A stretch of 64,000 nucleotides of DNA. It comes from Dichetophora obliterata. Its lineage: Eukaryota; Arthropoda; Insecta; Diptera; Sciomyzidae. The stretch spans positions 17,718,191-17,782,190 of the forward strand of contig OY986440.1 of NCBI GenBank assembly GCA_963920525.1. The letters are read 5' to 3'. The notes under the pieces are model-generated. The model had not been told where the DNA came from. It did not search any database and was given only the letters and a program-made list of their open reading frames with translations. Positions 56,094 through 64,000 of the stretch are shown here, piece by piece; position 1 is the first letter of the stretch, and each line of letters starts with the position of its first letter. The position numbers and the translations under genes are program-made.

Positions 56094-59000
56094 ATGCTTA
56101 ACAAACGTCAGCTACGAAAGCGTTGTCAATGGTCACGCAGCTTTGCACCGTCGCACATCACGAACCTTAATGGCGGCGAAAATCCGACTAATGTCTGCGA
56201 GGGCCTAACGGCTCTCCAGGAGGAAGAAGTCTTTTTCGATTCGCCTGGCAATGATCAGAACAATGTAGGTGGGGTTACTTCAGCCGCATCAGCGATGTCC
56301 ATATCACCTGCAAATGGCATTCGCAATGCAACAACTTCCAATGCGAAAATAATCGAGCATCACAGACAGCTTTACATGGGCGAGCGCGTTCAAGGATGGC
56401 GCACTTCCGCGATTGCTGGTAGCATTCACACTGCTGACATGCCTGCGCCAACGATGCAACATCAACAACAGCTAGTGGCAGCTGCAGTGCAGCAACAACA
56501 ACCAAGCCAACATCAGCCAGCACAGCAGCATCAAAACGGCACTCGCGGCAATCGTATTGCTTCACAAATACTTGATGGTGTTCTAGAAAACTCACGAAGA
56601 CCACTAGCAAAACGTGTAAAACTATTTTCGATCAATGATCTCGATGATCGCCATGATCATCGGCCATTCTTCACGTATTGGATCAACACCGTTCAGATAC
56701 TGGTTCTCTTCCTGTCGCTGATATGTTATGGCATTGGGCCAATTGGTTTTGGTGTGGAACAGAAAACCGGTCAGGTTCTGGTTACAAGTTTAAGTTTGCA
56801 AACTGTGCAGCATCAAGAGCAGCGAAATGTATGGATTGGACCGCGCAACAGTGACTTGGTGCACATGGGTGCCAAGTTTGCGACTTGCATGCGGCGAGAT
56901 ATCAAAATAATGGATGTTTTAGTGAAGACACGGCGGCAGGAGCGCGAAACAGCTTGCTGTATACGAAATGATGATTCCGGCTGCGTCCAAAGTTCACAAG
57001 CCGATTGCTCAGTGCGGGGACTATTTCCAACGGTAAGTGCTTCTTATAAAAATCCTTAACTTTGATTGTCTTAATCAGGGTCTTTTGTTTACAATAAAAA
57101 GAAATCAATTTCAACATGGAAAAAGTGGTCACCAGGGGAATCTGGTCCCGGAGGACGGATATCAGGGTCTGTTTGTGGACTCGATCCGAAATATTGTGAC
57201 GCGCCAGCATCCATAGCACCGTACGAATGGCCTGACGATATAACCAAATGGCCGATTTGTCGCAAGACAAACTCTTTTTCACAGCGATTTCGTTACAAGG
57301 ATCACACTGCCGAACATATGGTGTGTGAGGTTATCGGGCATCCCTGTTGCACAGGAGTGTTCGGTGAATGCCGCATCACAACAAGAGAATACTGTGACTT
57401 TGTCAACGGTTACTTTCATGAGGAGGCCTCTCTTTGTTCTCAGGTAAATTCAGAAAAAATTTCTGACTCTTATGCATGAAAAATATTTTAACCTGAATGC
57501 GTTTTGAAGAATTACTATAAATACTTGTCCACAGATCTCTTGCCTGAACAATGTATGCGGTATGTTTCCATTTTTTTCCATCGAAGTACCCGACCAATTC
57601 TATCGCCTTTTTACGTCGCTTTGCCTGCATGCTGGTATTCTTCATCTAGCGATCACCGTTGCCTTTCAGCATGTGTTTTTAGCAGATTTAGAACGACTAA
57701 TCGGCCCAATCCGCACGGCCATTGTATACATTGGGTCTGGCTTAGCCGGGAACTTGACAAGTGCTGTGCTGGTGCCTTACAAGCCAGAGGTAGAGAATCG
57801 ATTTTATATTAGCACTGTTTGCGAAATCCCTGAATATATTACTCAATTTTGATCATGTCCTTAAACTAAACTAGGTTGGTCCGCTGGCTTCGTTGTCTGG
57901 TGTCGTCGCCTCCCTGGTTGTCCTGCTCATATTAATACATTGGAAACAGTTGCATAAGCCACATGTGGCGCTGTTGAAATTAATTTTTATAGGTGGTATT
58001 CTCTTTGGCATCGGTACCCTACCTTGGCAACTTAATTTTGCGGGTCTATTGGCGGGCATATTTTGTGGCATTTTTCTAACGATTGCCTTGGTACCGTTCG
58101 TCAGTGTCGCCAAGTATGGGCGTAAATCAAAGGTAACACTTCGACAAGAAAACCAAAGACAGAGGAACCTTTTTAAATGATTTCTTTTTTTACATGTTTT
58201 CTAGATTAATTTAATTTGGTCCTGCATTTTATTTCATCTGTTTGTTTACACGGTCATGCTTATAATATTCTATATCTTTCCCACGGAGCTGTCTAACCTT
58301 AATTTTGGCGAAGTTCTTAATGGCGGTGGCGGCTCGAATTCAAACTCTGCGGATCTTGGGAGCATGGGAGGTATTGAAAGTTTCAGCAATAACGTCATGA
58401 CAAGCAGCTCCAATAATCAGCGGCAACAGCTGCAACAACAATATCATCACCATCATCATTCGGATGATATTATTGGAAACAATGCGCTTAATGGCGGCAT
58501 TAGTAGCAGTGCAGCGGTAGGTACTAGCAATAGAATAATGCTTATTTGATTTGTTTCAAATTTTTACAAAATTGCAATTCCAATTTTAACTGATCACATC
58601 AGATTATTTATAGATACGGCTTAATTTTTGTTTTAAGTTGGTATCACTTTCTTGGACATTTCTATTAAATTGCATGTCATTATGTTCAGTAGTTTGCCAT
58701 TAAGAGCTCGTTTTTGTGAGCAAAAAAGATAAGTTTTTGATTTTGGCAATGTGTTATTCAACGAACAAAAATTATTTTTATTTTGTGCCTAAGATTAACT
58801 TTTGTTTTAAAAAGTATTACTTTTTCCTATTTTTCTTTATACATTTTGAAACCTATGGAGGTTTTAACCCTGAAAGTGCCCCCTGCCCCCTATTGCTGCG
58901 GGCCTCTTAAGACCAATGACTAAATTTTTAGAAATAATTTATTTGCATTTTTTTCTTTCTTTTAGCACTTGGTGCAGTCGTCACTCGCACAGTCGCAAAT

Positions 59001-59730
59001 CTATTTCAATCATAATTTTCACAGTACCCGTATTACGAGCAGTAACAGCAACAACAAAAACAACAACAATAATAATAATATTGTCAACAACAATGTGTTA
59101 GTCTATGAAAGCAGCAATCATAATTTTTATATAAAAAACAACAACACCATCAATAACAGAAACAAAAGTTCAGCTTATTATCATTTATACAAATCAAATG
59201 ATATGCTCAGTAACAATATTAACAACAACATCAACAACAACAGCAGCAATATTGCTAGTTACAATAAAGATAAGGCCAATATGTACCAGTTGAACAAAAA
59301 TAACAATATTGCCATAAATAATAATAAGAATTATTACAATATCAACAACAATAGCAATAACAACCGCAACAGCAACATTAGATATTCAAGCAACGGCATA
59401 AACAGCATTTACAGCAATACAAGCAACGCAACGTCATCATTGCAGCAACTTGTTTTAAAAAAGAACACAAATAATCGTATTACAAATAACAACAATCAAC
59501 CGCAAACAATCAGCAAATTGAGTAAAAATCTTGAAATCCAAAACTATCAGAGAAAACAGAACAAACAACCGAGTTTTGCTGCTGTGCGGGAGCAATCGGC
59601 ATTATATTTTGCAGATGCCGCTGTATCGCCACCTCTGGAGCAGCTATTGTCGCCTTACACCAGCAACAGAAATAACAACGATACAAGACTTGAGCAAGAA
59701 CAAGCAGCCGCAGTTGCCGACGGCCTATAG
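56094..59730 (+). CDS. rho-5: Inactive rhomboid (iRhom), 3' six exons
   Basis: iRhoms are ER/secretory-pathway pseudoproteases; the fly protein promotes degradation of EGF-type ligands (family knowledge). Exons, all phase 0: 56094-57032, 57102-57443, 57535-57789, 57875-58132, 58205-58516, 58966-59730; about 956 codons. The N-terminal part has poly-Gln, then TM1 (residues ~196-216, [14 protein letters not shown]), the Cys-rich iRhom homology domain ([41 protein letters not shown]), and six more TM segments in exons 3-5 ([25 protein letters not shown]). The catalytic GxSG is replaced by GPLA, keeping the iRhom proline, and the TM6 His is missing (LNFAGLLAG). The last exon adds a 254-residue Asn-rich tail. 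Upstream exons and the true start are lost in or beyond the gap. Confidence 0.93.
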
Positions 59731-59853
59731 GAACAACAACAACAATACCAACAACAACAAAAACAATTAATAGCAATAAACAAATTAAGCAAAAGCAACT
59801 CCGATATCTTCTCTGAGCACTGTTTTCTTGTAACGAATGGCAACTTTTTCTAA
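59731..59853 (+). other. In-frame extension after the rho-5 stop (possible readthrough)
   Basis: After the TAG at 59728-59730 the same frame stays open for 40 codons to TAA at 59851: EQQQQYQQQQ, then KQLIAINKLSKSNSDIFSEH and CFLVTNGNFF. Stop-codon readthrough is frequent in flies, but the TAG-G context is not the strongest one. Either a translated extension or ordinary 3' UTR with a CAA repeat. Confidence 0.3.
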
Positions 59854-59976
59854 AATCTTTTTAGCCAATAATTAAATCTGTGGTCGGCCTCGCAGCATCA
59901 CAGCATACTTCGGTTTTTGCAACTTTTCAGAGAGCACTTGAAAACTTTAGAGTCTATAGAAATAAAACTGATTTTC

Positions 59977-60018
59977 TGTTTGTTTGTTTGTTTGTTTGTT
60001 TGTTTGTTTGTTTGTTTG
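59977..60018. repeat. (GTTT)n microsatellite
   Basis: About ten GTTT units in the presumed 3' flank of rho-5. Confidence 0.95.
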
Positions 60019-60307
60019 ACCATTTTACAAATCTAAACGGCTCAACGGATTTCGCTCAGTTGGTAAACATATTGAGTGCATCTTATCTTTATTTGAATGT
60101 ATGTTAATGTATGTATGTTAATACATTTTGCCGATAATTTTCAACTAACGGTTATTTTGTTATAATATTACTTTTTAAAATCGGAGATTTTTGTCTATTT
60201 AATTTTAAAACATTTCTGTTAAGACACCAAAAACATTTAGATATCTTCGAAATTGTAGAAATTTTTAGTACAACGACTTTTTCATAATAAAACATTGTGA
60301 CCAAGGT

Positions 60308-60395
60308 TAGGTTAGGTTAGTGTGGCTGCCTCAATTGAGAAACACTAAGGCCAATGAGGCCCATTGTGATACCAAGGGTTAATTTTTCCTCGTAA
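60308..60395 (+). repeat. Short dispersed repeat starting with TTAGG-like units
   Basis: GGTTAGGTTAGGTTAG is followed by TGTGGCTGCCTCA and CACTAAGGCCAATGAGGCCC. From memory of fly genomes, this kind of block (GGTTAGGTTAGG...CACTAAGGCC) is common and dispersed, but I cannot name the element. Only three TTAGG-like units are present. Confidence 0.45.
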
Positions 60396-60785
60396 CCAAA
60401 GAATGAAAAAAAAGAGATGAAAATCAAAGTTTTTGGTGCAAATATACACGCTGTTTATAAATATTTTTGAATAAATTTTTTTTCAAAAGTTCAATAAAAG
60501 TACTTTACAAAAGTAGTTAAAACTTCACCGTTAAGTCAGTGTGTATATTTTTAATCTATTTTTCAAAAAAGCTCAAAAATATTGACTTACTCAAAAAATG
60601 ACTCGAACGTTTTTTTTTTGTTGTAAAAATAAAATCAAGTAAAAATTATGCATCTGACTTCCTTTCATATGTCACACAGTGTGCCAAATCGCAAAAAACT
60701 GCTATCAAATAAAACCTTCATTGGATTTAGACCAAATTTGGTACGAAGGGACATATGAGGAAGCTAATTTAAAATTTTTTAAAAA
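60396..60785. other. No gene seen
   Basis: AT-rich non-coding sequence. The word ACACAGTGTGCCAAA at about 60674 is shared with the arms of the 42421-44802 element. Confidence 0.45.
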
Positions 60786-61004
60786 CTTTATCCTTAATTT
60801 TGCGGGCTCAAAGTCCAAATTATTAAAAATGAAAAACTTAAATAGTTTTAATTTTTAATTTTAATTAACCAATATTTCGACTACCGTCGGCAATCATCAT
60901 CAGGGTAAACAAACTGAAAACATATATGTACATTAATTTTCAACAAATATTTTCACTTGAACAATAATATCATTGAAATCAAATCATTGAATCATATCGA
61001 CAAG

Positions 61005-61254
61005 CGCGTCGGAAGCTAATTTCATCTGGGGGGGCAGTACAAATGGGGGGGGGCAGTACAAATGGTGGTGCAAAAAAAGTTCACCAAAATTTCTTCACAT
61101 GAAACATGAAGAAGAGAGAAAGAGGAAAATATATAATACAAAAATATTATCGTTGTAAAAAAAACTGATATTTTGAATAACTTTTCCTTTTAAATTGTTT
61201 ATCTAGCTAAAAAAGTGCGGGGGCAACTGCCCCCTTGCCCCCCGCTTCCGACGC
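61005..61254. mobile_element. MITE inside the Penelope element
   Basis: Ends GCGTCGGAAGC and GCTTCCGACGC, with G-rich and C-rich subterminal tracts (GGGGGGGCAG, CTGCCCCC). No coding. The insertion lies just before the visible RT coding. Confidence 0.65.
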
Positions 61255-61266
61255 CAATGCATATTG

Positions 61267-62012
61267 ATGAAACAATAATATCATTTGATGTTGTATCACT
61301 ATTTCCCAGCATCCCAACAGATTTGGCGATAAGAATAATAGATAGAAAATGACAAAAATCAACAAACACACAAAAATAACGAAAGGAAAGTTTATGGAAA
61401 TAATTAAATTCTGTATAAATGACAGCAGCTATTTTAAATTAAAGGACAAGATTTACAAGCAATTAAGAGGAATGCCAATGGGATCGCCAGCATCGCCAGT
61501 GATTGCAGATATAATTATGGAGGAGCTATTAGACAAGATACTTGAAACACTTGAGACGAAACCTAGGCTGGTGACTAAATATGTCGATGACTTATTCGCA
61601 ATAGTAAAAACACAAAATACAAGAAACTCTAGACGCACTAAACAAATTTCACAAAAATATTAAATTCACAAAGGAAGAAGAAAATAATGGAAAATTAACC
61701 TACCTGGACACGGTTATAATAAGAAAAGATAACAAATTAATTATTGACTGGTTTAAAAAACCCATGGCTTCCGGGCGTCTCATTAATTTTTACTCAAAAC
61801 ATCCCAAACGAGTAATTATAAATACAGCTAACAATTTTATTAGCAAAGTTTTGGACATAAGCAATAAGCAATTTCATCATGACAACATCAACAAAATCAG
61901 GACTATATTGGGGAAAAATGAATTCCCAAAAATGACAATAGAGAACTTAATCGACAAATATTATAAAACAAACAAAAAAAATATAGAGAGGATAACAACA
62001 CGAAAATATTGA
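61267..62012 (+). pseudogene. Penelope reverse transcriptase, partial
   Basis: Starts within motif A (ETIISFDVVSLFPSIPTD), followed by a frame break near 61350, then FMEIIKFCINDSSYFKLKDK, RGMPMGSPASPVIADIIMEE, TKYVDDLFAIV (YVDD box, about 61578-61590), another break near 61620, and the thumb (YLDTVIIRKDNKL, GRLINFYSKHPKR). The fingers and N-terminal part are missing. Two or three frameshifts and stops inactivate it. Confidence 0.8.
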
Positions 62013-62062
62013 AGTCTGTGACTTATATCCCAGGTCTTTCAGAGAGATTTATAAGGTAAAAT

Positions 62063-62518
62063 ATGTACAACAAAGAAAAAATAAAATCAGCTTTAAAAAC
62101 AAATAATACATTACAACAATTATACAGCAACACAAAAACAAAAATCGAAAAACTTGACAAATCTAATGTAATTTACAAAATTACATGCAACGGTGACGGG
62201 TCCAATGTATGTGACCAGGCATATGTTGAGACAACAAAGAACAAGCTACGGACAAGAATTTCTTCGCATCGATCAGACCACAAATCTCGCAGACCTTTGG
62301 ACCAGAAAACAGCACTTGCAGCCCACTGTGCGCAACATGCACACACACCTGATTTTGACGCTGTAGAAATTTTACAACAAGAGAACAATTACTTGAGACG
62401 ATATACATTAGAAATGCTCCACATCATAAGCTTACCGGAAGAAAAGAGACTGAACTTCAAAACAGACACAGACAGATGCGCACACATATATAGGAAGTAT
62501 GTTAAAATTAATAGTTAA
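62063..62518 (+). pseudogene. Penelope GIY-YIG endonuclease domain
   Basis: 151 codons open. KSNVIYKITC corresponds to the GIY strand and DQAYVETTKNKLRTRISSHR to the YIG strand, with Gly replaced by Glu (YVE). The downstream ALAAHCAQHAHTPDFDAVEI and the conserved Glu region (RYTLEMLHI) are intact. It is normally the C-terminal part of the same protein as the RT, separated here by stops near 62010-62060. Confidence 0.8.
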
Positions 62519-62867
62519 GAACCTGACGGCACAACAAGTGGATGCTTTTTTGTTAATTTTGTCAATTTGTTTATTTATCTAAGTTATTGTCAAAAATTTA
62601 AAAAACTGTGATATTAATGTTTAATGTCTTTGATGTTAAATGTTTCTCAATTGCTATAATGTTTTAATTATTTAAAATTGTGAGTTAAATTGTTCAAGTG
62701 AAAATAATTGTTGAAAATTAATGAACATATATGTTTTCAGTTTGTTTACCCTGATGATGATTGCCGACGGTAGTCGAAATATTGGTTAATTAAAATTAAA
62801 AATTAAAACTATTTAAGTTTTTCATTTTTAATAATTTGGACCTTGAGCCCGCAAAATTAAGGATAAA

Positions 62868-64000
62868 ATTTACTTCAAAAAGGTCGTTAAACAAATAAAA
62901 TATTTCTTAAAAACTATAAAATTCAATATGGCGGATCCAACGTGGCGGTGCGTGTTTTCTGAAGTATTTTCGATTTGGACAATTAACCTTTCACGACCAT
63001 AGTTGCTCATAAGCAACTTCTCACTTTGTATTAACCTTGATCGAGTATTTTATAAAACTAAAGTAAATACACTTTTAAAAACCAAGGGTATATAATTTTA
63101 TTTATGTTTGTATTTAGAAAAAAAATGCGTTATTTAGATATTTATTTAGATATAAAAATATACAGATATAGATTATGCAATATGACTTTGAAACTTTGCA
63201 CACAGGTTATATAGGTGTAAAATTCTTTATCGTACAAATTTCCGTACCACCTACCGTATCATACCTTATAAGGTGAAAACCTTTGAGGGGTTCTTTGATC
63301 TAAAATATTGATATTGGTGAGTGGTCAGTTTAGCTTCTACGAGTACTAGCATTGAAAGAGTCTCTTCTCACCCTTCAAATACTTTTGAACATATTTTAAT
63401 TTATTTGAAAGCCGCTAAGGAGAACGAACAATGTTCTCAACTAGTTTCGACGAGCTCGTCTGACTAGAAGATCTTTGCTTAATTTCTGTAGCATACCCAA
63501 ACACCTCTAATAAACTTTTTTGCAGTAGTTTCGTTTTTAAACGTTTCAATTGATCAGTACTATTTTCTAAAGATTTTGGTGGACAACACTTTTTTTTCAC
63601 TGAGCATTAAAGTTTTCGAAACCAGTGGAGGCATTAAGCTATTTATTCTCCTCAAATCTATTACTTACTGTCCACTTTTATGTCCACAATTTATTTCTTC
63701 AAAGCTTACAGATGTATTTGCCTTCATTATTCAAAAAAGAGCCTTTCTTGAATAGAAAATATTATTTGAAGAAGAAGCTGCAACGAAAAAGTAGTTATTT
63801 CAATGAAAAACTTGATATTGGGGAATTTTGCAAACTTATTAAAAACAGAAAAAGGAGCAAAATGCGGCAACAAATTGTTTAGAATTATAAAATTAAAATG
63901 TGTACTGAATAGTACTACATAAAAATAGTGGCTTGACCTCACTTCAAAGCAGACTATAACTTTTGCTTTTTTTGTTTTTTAGCAAAGTACACACCTGATA
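62868..64000. other. No gene seen
   Basis: AT-rich non-coding DNA. Short open stretches on both strands near 63.4-63.9 kb have no family resemblance. Confidence 0.45.

Larger units (their letters stand above)
60786..62867 (+). mobile_element. Penelope-like element with inverted flanks, 5'-truncated
   Basis: Coding order is RT then GIY-YIG endonuclease, the Penelope signature. Inverted flanks of about 178 bp (60786-60963 and 62690-62867) share TTATCCTTAATTTTGCGGGC, AACCAATATTTCGACTACCG and TTTGTTTACCCTGATGATGA (each in opposite orientation). Inverted partial copies of the terminal repeat are a known product of Penelope integration. A 250-bp MITE (61005-61254) interrupts the 5' part. Confidence 0.85.

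Noticed and set aside
60308..60325. Telomeric repeat
   Set aside because: Only three units, embedded in a dispersed repeat, in an order that lacks telomerase-type telomeres.
63415..63942. Short open frames near the right edge on both strands
   Set aside because: Overlapping, low complexity, and without any family resemblance.
1..64000. CRISPR arrays, operons, prokaryotic promoters or terminators
   Set aside because: The sequence is plainly eukaryotic (introns, iRhom gene, metazoan transposons); no regularly spaced repeat array was seen.

Overview
The window is eukaryotic, AT-rich and very repeat-dense, and fits a higher fly (Diptera: Brachycera). The one clear host gene is a fly-type inactive rhomboid (iRhom, rho-5). 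The repeats are typical insect families: mariner, Tc1, piggyBac, hAT, PIF/Harbinger, a Helitron-like element, Jockey/CR1-, I- and RTE-type LINEs and a Penelope element. The DD41D mariner recalls the 'rosa' lineage described from tephritids, so a tephritid fruit fly is a reasonable guess, but this is inference.

Layout. 1-11 kb: a LINE remnant, a dead Tc1-like copy, tRNA-like repeats, a 2.4 kb inverted-repeat element (5370-7747) and a minus-strand LINE (9430-11005). 11.9-16.1 kb: a Helitron-like element (11882-16119) containing a Harbinger element (12081-15950) with a broken, spliced HARBI1-type transposase gene. 16.5-18.8 kb: a piggyBac-type non-autonomous element with TTAA flanks, carrying a dispersed repeat and a DD41D mariner. 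20-23 kb: a long plus-strand LINE. 24-33 kb: small TIR elements, two dead mariners and long stretches with nothing recognisable. 34-45 kb: nested foldback elements and MITEs, including a hAT element with a perfect 8-bp target duplication (37704-39399) and a 1.1 kb element with ACACAGAGCC ends carrying a SAM-like coding fragment (35331-36432). 45.6-48.4 kb: a structurally complete piggyBac element whose three-exon transposase (626 aa) reads without interruption. 48.9-55.9 kb: I-type LINE pieces, a second ACACAGA-ended element carrying an exon, a Tc1-like element with about 215-bp inverted ends, and a Jockey-like LINE with an RTE insertion. 55892-56091 is a 200-N assembly gap.

56.1-59.7 kb holds the last six exons of rho-5 (about 956 codons), which encode the iRhom homology domain, seven membrane segments and a long Asn-rich tail. 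It lacks both rhomboid catalytic residues. A 5'-truncated Penelope element with inverted flanks follows at 60.8-62.9 kb.

The transposable elements do not form a pathway; their nesting gives a relative order of insertion. The least explained features are the two ACACAGA-ended elements carrying spliced, host-like exons, the possible stop-codon readthrough extension of rho-5, and a pre-miRNA-like hairpin at 33.6 kb.
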